From assembly GCA_903813345.2 (NCBI GenBank), contig CAIIXF020000001.1, forward strand, positions 5,084,001 to 5,148,000: a stretch of DNA of 64,000 nucleotides, in the 5' to 3' direction. Under the pieces are notes generated by a model. That model was not told where the DNA came from. It saw nothing but the letters and a program-made list of their open reading frames with translations, and did no database searches. Position numbers and translations under genes: made by a program. Shown here one piece after another: positions 34,297 to 48,300 of the stretch. The stretch comes from Owenia fusiformis (taxonomy: Eukaryota > Annelida > Polychaeta > Sabellida > Oweniidae). Each line of letters opens with the position of its first letter. Positions within the stretch are counted from its first letter, which is position 1.

Positions 34297-34340
34297 GAAG
34301 CTCTCTTTTAAGAGGTCGAACGAATGCAAAGGGTATGCTT
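34297..34340 (+). repeat. short dispersed repeat, copy 3 of 4
   Basis: AGCTCTCTTTTAAGAG followed by GTCGAACGAATGCAAAG, same orientation as the copy at 25277. It ends next to the foldback element that starts at 34352. Confidence 0.6.
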
Positions 34341-34351
34341 TAAACGATGTA

Positions 34352-34970
34352 CAGGGTGTCAAAAAACAACGGCACTCCCCCCCCCCTCTACAGCAAAAAG
34401 TCCTTAATGTTACATATTGTGTCATACCTCATTTGAAAGATAATTTAATTCTGGAGTTACTTATCAAATTTCATTTTATAAAACTTTATATTAAAAAAGC
34501 TACGTTGTTTCAAAGTTTGCTACTTCGGTACTTTGTTTGCTGGTCTGTAACTGGTTAAAGGTCAAATCTTAAGAAAGTGGAATATGAAAGAATTAGCCCA
34601 GATTTCAACTGTACTGAAAATATGGGCTCAGTTCTGAAAAACAGGGTATAGGAATTGATGGACAAAGAGCCTCTTGAAAAAAGATACAGTAAGGATGTAA
34701 TTCTGAAGAATTTGAGAAAAGTGCTTAGAGGATTATGCAATGCTACACCTTTATCTGAATTTTTATTGAAATCTTATCCATCCAGATAAGCTGCTGTTCG
34801 AGCAGCAACTGGTAGTCATACCAACTACTAAGGATCAGCTGTAAATCTGTAAAATTGTAAGACATAAAGCTGAAATTTCTCAGGTAACTCCAGAATTAAA
34901 TTGTCTTTAAAATGATATATGACACACCATGTAACAATAAGTACTTTTTGCTGTAGAGGGGGTGCCGTTA
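34352..34970. mobile_element. foldback MITE starting CAGGGTGTC
   Basis: The left arm (CAGGGTGTC, C-run, TCTACAGCAAAAAGT, TTAATTCTGGAGTTAC) pairs with the right arm ending near 34970 over about 110 bases with few differences. It is preceded by TA. Related in layout to the element at 48280-48883. No transposase frame. Confidence 0.65.
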
Positions 34971-35527
34971 TATATTAGTTTAAGAAATGCCAATTTTATA
35001 ACAAATACTTACCTGTATTTTGAGGCGTTTACAATTGGACTGAAACCATTGCCTTTTAACATTCGCAAATGGTACTGCTCATATTTTGTCAAGAAATGGA
35101 TTAAATATTGCGCACGTCATCTCCAACATATATCTATGTATTAAAAAGTTCTAAGAATATTCCAGATTAACAATTTTTCAAGCCTAGTCAACAAACGTCA
35201 ACTAGGAAACGGAAGCTCCATCAAGTAGCAGATCCCAACGAACAAAATATTCACGAATCGTCACAATATAATATTTACCATCTACTATACCCTAGATAAT
35301 AAGGGACAGAAATGGAGATATATCCAATTTTCAACCAATTTAAGCATTTGGGTGACCATTTCGGAGTATCAAAGGCACAAATTATGAAAACAATTCAATA
35401 TTTACTATCTAATGTAGTATATAAGCATACTTTGAAGATATCTCTAACTTATATCGAATTCCTGCTAGGCGGCCATTTTTAATTTTCTAATGCCGTATCA
35501 GAAAAATTATATGCAATAATTGCTATA

Positions 35528-35612
35528 TGAGACTCGCAATCCTTGATTTTAAAGCATCTGGTAGGTCAAAAATTCAAATTAACGGTCGAAGTTAGTACCG
35601 CGTGTTATTGTT
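35528..35612 (-). repeat. dispersed repeat, copy 2
   Basis: Reverse complement of 7110-7195: GCGGTACTAACTTCGACC, TTTGAATTTTTGACCTACC, with isolated changes. Confidence 0.6.
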
Positions 35613-35812
35613 GCTAACAGAAGCGCATCTTTTCACTTCTTTCAATTGAATTGAGGAAAAAATGAAGCCCTTTGAATGAAGGATGGGAGAAAAGGGAATA
35701 TCCTACAAGGCATTAGCATGACAAAATGTCAACACAGTTATTGCATAGCGTGATATTGCCCATTATTATTTCCATGCTGAGATACGCGTTCTCTCCATTC
35801 GGGCTGCGGGAA

Positions 35813-36242
35813 GACACCCTCAGAAATATATACAGATATTCAACTCCACAATTCAATATTTGTAAAATATATATCGTATATGCCAATTGATGACATTGTC
35901 CGTTCTATATCTGTTCATATTAAAAATTAAATTCATATATCGCATATATGCTAGAGTTATTTGAGGATGGACGAACGGACGGAGGATGACTGAGAAAAAG
36001 AGGACTTCACGAAATAAGCAATTCCATACAACACAATCAACATACTGCTTGATTACAATGACACCCTCAGAAATATATACAAATATTCAACTCCACAGAT
36101 TTCAATATTTGTATATGCTAGGGTAATTTTCAGACGGACGAACGGACGGAGGATGACTGAGAAAGAGAGGACCTCACAAAATATGCTAAGCAATTCCATA
36201 AAACATTAACCGAACACAATCAACATACTGCTTGATTACAAT
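35813..36242 (+). repeat. imperfect tandem duplication
   Basis: Two units start at ACACCCTCAGAAATATATAC (35815 and 36061) and run through GGACGAACGGACGGAGGATG to ATACTGCTTGATTACAATG. The second unit lacks about 60 bases of the first. Confidence 0.8.
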
Positions 36243-38440
36243 GTAATTTATTTTCCAAAAATTACATATTTATATATTCACAACTATAAACATAGAACCT
36301 GTATAATAAACTTAGTTACTTTCAGATTCGTCGACCTATCATAAATACGGACGTAAAACATAAACATAAAACATATTTATGCGAACCCTTTAATCCGGGA
36401 TGTTAAGCTCCCCTCACATATGAACGAATCCACTTAGCGTAGTCTTTTAGATTTGATGGGAACGTGAATATGCGAACCAAAGCGCATCGTTTCGCATGCT
36501 TCCGAAGATTTCCGAAGATTTCCGAATGAACATTTACTCATACAAACACACCTACGATATGCAACGTGCATATACTGATGAGAGCGAACCCCTGTTCTCC
36601 ATTAAATGCAAGATGACGTCGGGGGCTTTCGATCATATGTGAGGAGGCCTTGAAGGTTTTTAAGAGAACTTGCACGTGAGCGCTTAATATTTCGACCCTG
36701 CATGGGAATTACTGTCCAGCTCTCAATTCAATTTTCCAGGGACAGGGACAATTATTTCCCGTATACCGTAATACTCAATCGCCCAAGTAAACAGTACAAA
36801 TGAGAGAACTAATCCACAGAGGGCCATAATTCTATACGTTCACGTACAAGTTTTAAAAACCTCCCTACTGACTACCATGGTAATTAGCACCAAACAATGT
36901 GTTTACCGCTTTCATCTTCTTCAACTCTAAACCTACTTAACATGAATACTAACTATCTAAATGCAAGTATACTAATGAAACATTTCTGTAAAGACCTCAT
37001 TCTATTGAAGTTATTTTGCAATCAATACGAATGCAATTCACAGAATCTCTGCTATTGTATCAGGCCTGTAGCGTCTCGTTTCCTTCCTTTAATGTAATAT
37101 CTTAATTTGACATCTTGATTAAATTAGTGTTATACAAGTTCACGTAAATATCTTCTGGGATCAGTGACTCGTATTACAATATTGTTTTATCAAATGTCAC
37201 CTTCACATTCATTGTTCTTTGTTTCCATGTCGATGAATGATTTATGTAGTGTTACCATAGAATTAGAATGTATACATTTTGTGTAAGTAGTCAGGAAAGT
37301 GAAGGTCATCCAAGGTCAATCAATAATTTCATTTTCTAAAGCTATTCATCTCTGGAGCGGAGACAATGAAAGTTTTAACTTTCATTTACGGGTGAATGAC
37401 ATCTGTCAATGTCAAATTGGATTATGTATCATTATTACATCTATCTCAGCGATCGAGATCAGGTTCACAAAGTCAACCAACACTTTGCTTCGCATTAAAA
37501 GTAATTGCTTCGTGTCATCCATTCTAAATGGGCCATGTCAAGGTCAAATATATATATCAATGTCGTTTGAAGGTCATTAAACATGATATTGTATTTTTAA
37601 CTGAATCTAATATATAGGGTCACTCAATTGGGTTTAAGAAAGGTAAAAAAATAAACCTAGCTATGAGCCTAAAATATGGCAAAAATGCAAGTAATTGTAC
37701 CGTATATTATTCTAAAAGATACCACATAAGAGATGATCAAAAGGGAGAATGAAAGATAATATAAGGATATATCGTATTTACAACATTAGATTTAGTTAAA
37801 GGCAAATTGCAAACACAGCATTACATTACCGATACTACAATGATTCATATGCACTATGTTGCTATGACAACTAAATTATTTTAACTCTTCCAATATACAG
37901 GTAGACTTGTCTGAGTGGACCTACACGTCTGGCATTTGTTTTTATTATGCTTAAAATATAGTGTTCTATATCGTATGGCCCTTTATCATTGAAAACGCCA
38001 ACATTGAATAAACTCACATCACATTATTATCAAGGTCCCTGTAGTTAATAAATATCTGAACAACTTAATACATTAAAACCTGTGTATAATGAACATTTTT
38101 CTGCCAAGAAAAAATTCAGTATTGCAGTATATTGCAGTATATATATTTATGAAATTGCCCATAGATTTCGGATCACATATTGCAACTCTGTTTTTAAATA
38201 CAAATACTATGGTATGGTACATTGTAAATTTTCAAAATCAGTCTTTATAAAACGTTCATGATTGCTAACCTATTAGATAGCTGATAAGACAAAGCACAAA
38301 AAAGACTTTCTTTGTTATAGTCTCGTAGATAACAACTGCTGACTGCCAACGTTTCAACGTTTACCGTTGAACCTGTGAACGTGGATGCTATTATTTATGA
38401 TTTTTACTAGACCTGACCCTAATCATTAATGTATTTGCAG

Positions 38441-38554
38441 TGAAGTACAAATATGTGTCTATGTTATATAACTGGCTATTTTATCCATTTACTCATTGTG
38501 AAGTACAAATATGGGTCTATGTTATATAACTGGCTATTTTATCCATTTACTCAT
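38441..38554 (+). repeat. 57-bp tandem duplication
   Basis: GTGAAGTACAAATATG...CTATTTTATCCATTTACTCA occurs twice head to tail, nearly identical. Confidence 0.85.
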
Positions 38555-39235
38555 TTATTTATTGCACATATAAAACAGTATTGGCACACCAGTACACAGT
38601 ATGCTATTACAATGAATGTACATAAAATACAATACTGTACATAAAATAAAATGCTTACAAAAAATAAAATGCTTAAATTGAATGCAATGCTTACACGTAA
38701 GTACTTTCATTTAGGCAATTATATCAGCTTTCATAAAGCTATGAGGGATGACAAGATCAGATCTCAACATAACATTATTCAGCAATCTACACTTTATACA
38801 AGTAAATGGATATTTTCCATCATATGTCCAACGCTGACTGTATTATTAAAAAATCATACACATCATATAAAGGTCAAGACACTCTGGATCAAAGACTAGA
38901 GACTACATTGTGTATAATTTTTCTTTTGTGTTTTGAATTCAACTCTCATTGCTCTAATCTTCCTTGCATTTCGATACATGTCTAATGTCCATCACTCAAC
39001 AGGTAACGGTTTTTCTTATGGCAAAGCAAGGTAATCTCATCTTAACCGGTTGCAACTGCTTCTCTTATTTGAACAGATGTGTATAAACTAGAGTTCATTA
39101 AAAGTTTAGTTGGGAAGCACACACATTTGTTGATCCCTTAATGGTACCCCGTACTTGTACACAATTTCCGATTGCTAGTCTTTTATAAATGTACATCTGG
39201 AATATATGTCACTTCTTGGAATATATGTGTATCAT

Positions 39236-39335
39236 TCACCAGACTTCACACTTTTTCTGTGGATTCATGGGGGCATCTTTTTTACAGTTAAACTGTTCGG
39301 AAAAGTCCCTTGAATTTGACAATGTACCAATCACC
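39236..39335 (-). CDS. metallopeptidase exon 19: C terminus
   Basis: Residues 737-769, [18 protein letters not shown] ending KCEVW then TGA (39238-39236). The terminal CxxW is conserved in M13 enzymes. Confidence 0.95.
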
Positions 39336-42300
39336 CTGAAAAACAAAATCAATGTAAATACTGTTTAGTAATAAAAATCAGCAACTCCCTGGAGAATCAA
39401 ATTCCATTGAATAAAACATATTTTATCAAATCACTCGAACGCAATTTCGCTATATCCCTCTCAAACCTTTCCACTAAAGAACAAGCTAAAGTGTTAGTGA
39501 CCGGAATTGCAAAAAATATATAATTATAACTTTTATTAAAAAATAAATGAATAAAAATTACTGGTCCAATAGAATGTTGACCCTACATTTCATTTAATTA
39601 AATAATTGCTTTAATTGCTTTATAAAGGAGACCATGAGATGATGGAGAGAGACAATGTCCTTAATGAACCTCTGTCAGTAGACGGTGATTTTACCTGAAT
39701 TTTCCTGGACTATGTGGGTCACCAATGATTGTCTCATGGTCGGCTTCAGCTGTACTAGTTGTGCACCATACCTGAATATACAGGGTTGACAATAAAAATG
39801 GGACACTTTCATCCTTGGAAATATTTAAGATCGAATAAATGAACTATGGGAGTTTGATGAAGTAATTCAGATCTTGACTCTTCTCTTGTATCAGTAAAAA
39901 GTTGAACAGGTAAGCATCTTTCCTGGAATTTTGATGACAATATTTATGAGGCGTGTGCCGGCCTGCCCAGAGAGTCGCATGCCTATCATCACAAGATGAG
40001 AAAAATGCAGCGCTTTGAAAACTGGGAATAAAAATATATCTGAAAAAAATTTACTGTGAAAGGTGTTAAGATTAGGGAGGTGTTCAAATAAAAACATTTT
40101 ACTTTTGTTTTAGTGTGTATGCATATATAGCCAATAATACCTGTGCAAATCCCATAAAGAAGAGTTGCTTCTGTGTTAGGTTGACCCCAGGTAATGGTAA
40201 CTCTTCTCCATTATTAGACACCCAATCCATGTAAGCCTGAAGTTACAATTTGTCAGCATGAAATTATATATTTACACCCTAAGCATGAAACATAAATCTA
40301 ATTGAATATATTGTAGGCTATTTCTATGAAGGATACACAGAATTCTTAATTAATGCCTTTAAGATATTCTTTTCATCAGAATAGTCTCTGTGTGCAATGA
40401 AGTACAGTGGATGGCTAAATATTACTTTATTCAACATTTTTAGTTCTTGATAGTTTTGACAACAGTTCCCATTGGGCAATGTTCAGTGGGCAGAAAGAAA
40501 TGGATGTGGTTTTATTTAGAAACACAGTTTTAAACAGAGACACCAATTCATTTTTTCATGTCGTGTCCATGCTGGAACTTACATTATATGCTGATTTTAG
40601 GCCTCCATTATCTGCAATATTCTCTCCCAGGGTCTGTTTCCCCTTCACATTTTCATCACCTAGTTTATATGAAGAATACTGGTTTTCCATACACTTGGTA
40701 GCATTCTTAAACTTTGTCACAGATTCTTTGTTCCACCAGGGACGTAAGTTACCATTCTTATCATACTCCCTACCTGCAGAACAAAATCAGAGAATATTTA
40801 AGTTGCTGAATGTATATTCATTTTTCTCTTAAGGTTTGTTTGTTTATTTGTTTGTTTGTTTGTTTGTTTGTTTGTTTATCTGATTGCCTTTGTCCTCGTT
40901 ATATATTAAACCTAGAATCACTATAAGCTTTACAGCTACCCTGGTCTCAAACCAAACAGGGGTATGGACCCCAGGTTAAAGGCTAATCAATAATTCAAAA
41001 TTAGTATTGAAGGTAAAGGATTGTGAGAGGTTAAGGTTTCATTTCAAGGTCAATGTCCCATGCAAGGTCAAAGTTCAGTTTATCAAAATTGCATTCTAGG
41101 CTATGACAGATTCATACATATTATATCAAGGTAAGGTGAATGTTTATATAGGTATTCTATATTTACTTTTTTATGAATATCATGAATCAAAAGACAATGC
41201 CATCTTTAGGTCAACCACAGAATAACTAAACAGTCAGGTTTATTTGCTTTATTAACAGGCACTGGATTTTAACTACATGTACCTACCCTGATCATCAAAA
41301 CCATGAGTAAGCTCATGACCCATCACAACACCCATTCCACCAAAGTTTAGAGATCTAAAAGTAAATAGGTCAAGCATTAAGCATAAAGGTATATTTCTTG
41401 CGTTTACTAGGTGTCCCCATTTTGTATAGGTACAACCAATTATCTTTCTATATTCAGATAAACATGAAAAATGTTCAGGTATAATCAAAATTGATTATCT
41501 AACGTTGCAGTGCTCATTTCAAGGCTGCACTATTTTGGACAGGAAGTGATGTCACCGACTCTTCCTCCTTTAAACCTTGCTCATAACAGTATAGGAAAGT
41601 AGCACAAAATCAGTTATAAGAATTGGGTTCTTACTTTGTGAGCTTGTCAATTTAAACTACATGTATATGAATACATTTTCTGTGACATTTAAACCATATT
41701 ATAATTGACTTACTGAGGGTAATTCTGGTCATAAAAAGGAGTTTGTAGAATTCCTGCTGGGAATACAATCTCATTCTTCTGAGGAGTGTAGTAAGCATTA
41801 ACAGTGGGAGGGGTCATCCCCCAGCTAGAAACACACATACATACGTTGTATCATTAATATGCCACTATCCAATCAATTAGGAGGCAAAAGTAATTTGATT
41901 ATGGTTGGAATAATTCCACCTTTTAAGTGGAACATTATTTTGAGGTCCCAATGTGTTCCACTTATGCAGATTTCACTGACAACAATATTCATAAAAAGTA
42001 TCTAAAATTATGTCATTGATAGCATTGAACGGAATCAACAATCTCTTAATGTTACCTTGTTTTATCTGGTGGCTTTCGTAATTTTTCCATATTTCTGTTG
42101 AAGCTGTATCTCATATTGTTAAGATTGTTCTGGAAGTACTCATCTGGAGCTATGTCCAACTGGAACAAAATATACTAATAGATTGCAAGTGTTATCATTT
42201 CAGAGATATATACTAACTAGGTCTCCTTATGAAATTCAAACATGCAAATACAATCTCAAATGAATACTTTTGTTTTGTATCAACCTGTTACGTCACCCCC

Positions 42301-45300
42301 CCCCCCCAACTTCCCTCTTATTCTACCTCAGATAAATGTCAGAGTTCAGACAATATAATCGATTGTGGGAGGGGACTTGATGCCACTCCATTATATGGCT
42401 TTATTGGTATTTTGTGGCTCTCCCTTATATCTAGGTTTCTAGCAATAAATTACTTGTAATAAGTTACTTATATCATTGAACTGTGTTTATCATTCATTGT
42501 GATACATCAGGGCACAATAGCATAAATCAAAATGACAATAATAATACCCCATTTAGACCAGTAATTCAATTGTTCCAGTAGACTAATTGTGATGTCACAT
42601 ATCCGATTACAGTTATGTACACTATATAATTAATGATCTATATTCAATAATGTGGACACAGCCATTTCATCATCCTTGGTCCAAGGGTATTTCACTTCTT
42701 TCCATACTATACCCTTGGTGCAGCCTATACAATTGTTGGGATTGTGCAAACAAACTTTCAAATAAAATCACTAGCAAATCAGAACCATTGTTACAATCAA
42801 GGGTCAAAATAAACAAAGATTTTCTAAGAATGTTCACAGTGATAAACAGGCATTACATGTTCACTAATAAGTTTATTGCCACAGTTTGGATGCATTTTTC
42901 TTTAAGAATCCAATTTATGAGTAATTTGCATCCTATTTGGGGTCGTCATAAACAGAAGGAGGACAAAACATGCCCATTGAATTTAGTATAGAGTATTGTG
43001 ATTGGAAACGCATTTTCTGCTTTGACCACTAGGAAACTCAGCTTTTTTATGACCTCTAAAATGAATCTAACTGGGCTTAAGTGAAGGGCTGAATTTAAGC
43101 ATAAATGAAGTCCTTTGAAGAAGGATGGCATTTCATCTCACCTTTTCATATCTTTCATCCAACTTTTTTGGATCCATTATGAATTTGGGAAATCCAATCA
43201 TATCTATGACTGCATCAGCCTAGAAATAAATATTGTATTAACAAATTAAATGAACGTGTAATTTAGAGTAATTAGATCTGGACCCCTGTCTAATCTGAAC
43301 ACCTTTCAATGTGAACACTTTTTGATCCCATTTTTTAATCTGCCATAAATTACCATTTTACAAAACCTTAAAATGTGAACACCTGCTAATATGAACACTT
43401 TCGACTGCTCAAATTGGTGTTCAGATTCAACAGGTTTTACTGCACATTTGATTGAGGAAGAAATACAGAGGAAAGAGACCAAGAAGGTACAAACATGTAT
43501 ACTCTGTTGTACACAGTATTTTCACAAAAGTGACAAGGAAATGAAATTTACAGTGTATTGCAGCCTTAAGGTAGCCATCTAACTTTAAAAGCGATAATGG
43601 TCAGGTTTGCTTATGTTTTAATTAACTTTTTTCCATGAATAATACAACTTTTTGAGATCTTGAGATATAAGAACTTTCTGTCTGAATTAGTTACCGTTGG
43701 TTGTCAGTTTTAATCAAAGCTGCTAATTACCTTTTCTCTAGCTGCTTTACGTGTGGCTGCATCCATCCACTTTAGATTTGGAAGGTTTGCTTTGAATGCT
43801 CTCTTGATTTGCCCAATCATTTCTGTAGCCTTACATGGAACATATAATACATAATCAGACCAATGAACAATGATAAGAGGTAATCCAATGTATGGTAGTG
43901 TGAAAATATTTGATCTTTGTCGGGTGATAAATCTATGCAACAATAAAATAGGGTTTGAATTATCAAAAATTACAGTTTATAGAAAAATGGCAACCATTTT
44001 GTTTGAGTATTCATATTGAAGATTCCTTCTCTAGCAGAGGTTCTAATATGGCATCAGCCAATAAAATATGAACTCAATCAGACAATTGTTATTTGAGTTA
44101 TCATCTAACACATACGCATGAATGGAAAGCTTCTCTATATTGCTACCCAAACTTCAGTCAATGGGAGAATCAGCTCAAGAATGTATCACCTTTTCTTTGC
44201 TATTTCCATCAAAAGTGGCTCTGACAAACATGGCACCAAGACCAAAGCCCAGTTTGTCATCTGTGTCAGATATGCAAGTCCGCCATTTCTCCTCCTCCCC
44301 TGTAGTACCTGAAAGATATTTTCTCTTGGAACTCTCATCTCTCTAAATAAATTATCACTTTTCTGTAGATTTATTCAAAAAAAACTTAATGAAACTTCTA
44401 AGCAAATCATCACTGATAAGGTCAACATGATTATATTAAGACATTTACAGAAAGACTATTCTCCTATGATACTTCATGTCCAACTTACAACAAAGCAAGG
44501 TTATTAATAATTAATGACATTATATATGTAGCTCTTTAAAATTCATAATATTCTTACCTGAAAAAACTTTGATGAGATCTTTACTTGCATCCTTGAAGTC
44601 CTTTGAAAGGTATGAAGTGAGTGACTTGATAATCCCCCACACCATATACGTATGTAGCACCCTAGCAGAGAGAAAATAAAGCATGTAGAAATCATAGCTA
44701 GACATGAAATATGATTTTGTTTCAAAAAGCCGAGTTGTTAGGGCAGCGTTTGGCTTAACATCTTCTTTGTCAGACATATTTCTTAAAATGTATGGACATG
44801 CCTTTCTATTTCAGCATTTAGAAGTGTAAATTAATTTCCATGAGAAAAGTCCCACTTATACTTTTTAAGATATATATTACTATATTTCAAGATTTTAAAT
44901 GCAGGAATTTCAGCTGAAATAACGTTCATTCAGGGGGGTTCTTTATAGACAATGAAAATAGATGTTAGCCGAGATGAAATATCTAAACTTAAATTTTGAC
45001 ACTAGGTCCATGATTGTTGGTAATGTCTCAATTGTTCAACCTTTCAAATATCTATTTCTTATTGTTTAAAATATCATGACATATTTTTGTGTTAAGTAAA
45101 AAATGTTTTCTTGATACAGATGTTACTAGTATTAGACAATGCTATATGTAGCTATAAGCTACCTACTGGTTGTTGAGTTCAAAGAAATATATTCATTGAG
45201 AAGTGCAACTACATTTCAAATGTAATACAATGCATTAACATCCAAAATGTCACAAATTGTTACTTTTGGTGGTGACAAAAATCAAACTTACCTTTTCTGG

Positions 45301-48300
45301 GTGTCATTCTTTAACATTTCTGTTATCATCATCGAGACATTACCCAGGTATTCAGGGGCAAATACTACAAGCTCTTCTGATTGGTCAATTTGAACTCTGG
45401 TATCGAGTAACATATCATTAAAATAATTCAGCCAATTCAACTGAAAAAAACATTGAAATAATAATTGTTTTCAGATTTCAGGTACAACGTTTTCAAAGAT
45501 TTGTTAATTATTTGTGTGTAAAAGAGGTTTGAAAAAATTGTTTCTTTATCATTTTATCATTCAGAATACTAGATAAGAAATATGAAAGAAAAATTGCTGT
45601 TCATTTCAACTATGCTGTTATCTTTAGAGGGCATCCCTAACAGAAAGTTATTTTGTCAAGGTACATGCAGAAGATCACTTACAAAAGGAACTTTCTCTTG
45701 TAACTCAGCCACAGTCATCTTGTGATATAGTTTTTCCTCATCTCTCCTCTCTTCACTTGGAGTAGTCACCTGGAAACAAACATTTGCATCTTAATAAGCA
45801 GGGCCGTCAGATGGGGGGGTGCGATGGGTGCGACCGCACCCCCCTTTGTTACCTCCCAAAAAAAATTTGAAAAAAAAAAAAAATTGAAAAAAATTTTTTT
45901 TTGTCATTTTTTTTCATTGACTCATACACTTTGAAAGTACCCAGAAAGCACCAAATAGCATCTTAAAATTGTAAAATTTTCTAGGGGTATTGGCCACCCC
46001 TCACACCCCCCACAAAACAATGGAAAAGTTCTAAATTTATTTTAGTGTTTTGTCTCAGACACTTTTTAAATGCCCAGACATCATCAAATAGCTCCTTGAT
46101 ATAGTTAGTGTTTCTGGGGGACTTGCTCCCCTCTTGCATCTTGCACTTGAATAACCCCCCCCCCCCTCTGGCGCCCCCCCCCCCCTCTGGCGCCCCCCCC
46201 CCCCTCTTGACCCCCCCCCCCCCCAAAAAAAAATTGTGATTTTCTCAAATTCTTTAATTGACTCATACAATTTGAAAATGCCCAGAAAGCACCAAATAGC
46301 GTCGTAAAATTGTAAAATTTTCTAGGGGGAGTGGGCCACCCCTCACACCCCAAACAAAACAATGGAAAAATTCTGAATTTGTTTTATGTATTGTCTCAGA
46401 CACTTTTAAATTGCCCAGACATCATCAAATAGCTCCTTGGTAAAGTAAATGATTCTGGAAGACTAACACTTACTCGCCCTCTGACATCCCCACTCCACCT
46501 CCCCCTCTGGCAGCCCCCCCCCCTTAACACCCCCTCCCCCCCAAAAAATTGAGATTTTTCAAATTTTTTTAGTGACTCATACATTTTGAAAGTGCCCAGA
46601 AAGCACCAAATAGCATCTTAAAATTGTAAAATTTTCTTGGGAAATATGCGCTTTTAGGCACAGACACTTTTAAAGTGCCCAAACTTCTAATGGAATTAAG
46701 CACCTTGATATTGTAAGTTTTGATATGGGGGACAAACACTTGCTCCCCCTCTGGCACCTCAGCCCCACCTCCCCCTCTGGCACCCCTCTCCCCCCCCCTC
46801 TTTGACACTCCAAAAATTTGAAAAAAATTGTGATTGTTTTTCAATGTTTTTATTGACTAATACCTTTAAAAGTGCCCAGAAGCACCAAATATCATCTTTA
46901 AATTGTAAAATTTTCTAGGAGAGTTAGCTATCCCTCACATCCCCCACAAAACAAAAGAAATATTCTGAATTTCATGTATTGTCTCAGACATTTTTTAAGT
47001 GCCCAGACATCATCAAATAGCACCTTGATATGGTCAATGTTTCTGGGGGACAACCCCTTGCTCCCCTACTGGCACCCCACCCAACTTCACCCTCTCATCC
47101 TCTTTGACACCCCAAAAGAATTTGAAAAAAATTCACATTTTTCTTATTGACTCATAACGCACAGGCGTACCAGATGGTTCCAAATACAAGCAAATTTCAA
47201 AATTTTCCTGGGGGAGAACCCCCAGACCCCCCTGAATGCTCATTTTTTTATTCACTCAACTCTTATTCTTGTGGTGGTGGCGTACTACTAACTTAGAAAC
47301 TTACACTTTGAATGTGAGCCCAGAAAGCACCAAATAGCATCTCAAAACTGTAAAATTTTCTAGGAGGAGTGGACCACTCCTCACATCCCCCAAAAAACAA
47401 TTGGAACGTTTAGAAGTTGCATTTGTTAATTCCAAACCAATATAGGGAGTAACTGACCCCCCCCCCCCCCCTCTGTCTTACGCGATTTGATTTATGCGGC
47501 AAAAAAATTGACAATTCTATATTCTCTTTAGTAAGCTAAAAACCGCACCCCCCTTGGAGAAAAGTGTCTTACGGGCCTGATAAGGATGTTCCACTTGGAG
47601 AGGTTTAATATTTTAGCTCAATGGGTCATAGGAAAAATATTCAACTTATGGAGATGTTTCATTAACAGATTTTACTATAAATGAATGTCTTCCCCTCAAA
47701 CAATTATTGTGCTCTATAGTTGCGGAGCTCTTCATATGATAGATGCTTTAAGGAGAGCCTTACCTCTGCTAATGACTGCTCAAAGAGTAGCACATCTCTG
47801 AAGTGTTCTTCTGTTGCATTCCTCTCTCCTCCAAGCAACACCCCTATGTCTGTCATGTACTTAAGGTAGGCAGATAAGTACTAAAAATACACAAATGCAG
47901 CTTGATTAAATGGAACAATACCAAATGGACATTGAAGCGATCTTACTGAGGCCCTTTTAGATTATCAAAGCAAATGGCCTTGATATAACCTTTGATTTCT
48001 GAAATGTAGTCTGAATAAAACATTTCTAAGTGAGTTAAGGCAACTGACCATATACATGATGACATCTTAATGAAATCACAAATTTATGAAATTGTACTTG
48101 CTTTTCCTGGCACGTCATTTAATATTCATGAATGGTCAAAAATGCAACCTAATTTAATACATGTACCTCATTCTGAAAATTTTGCTGTAATACTTTGATT
48201 ATTCCAATTTTGATGAAAACGGATTGTTTCATTTTAGACTTAATTTAGTAAGACAGAAATATGTTGTTTTGCATGTATACAGGGTGTCCTGAAAGTATGC

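Larger units (their letters stand above)
33728..39235. other. intergenic DNA with several repeats
   Basis: No supported gene. Holds the foldback element at 34352-34970, a dispersed repeat copy at 35528-35612, a tandem duplication at 35813-36242, and a 57-bp tandem duplication at 38441-38554. The 3' UTR of the minus-strand metallopeptidase should occupy its right edge; a minus-strand AATAAA near 38558 is a possible poly(A) signal. Confidence 0.45.

Noticed and set aside
45981-46844. Overlapping Gly-rich minus-strand frames
   Set aside because: Produced by poly-C runs of the tandem block; no start context or homology.
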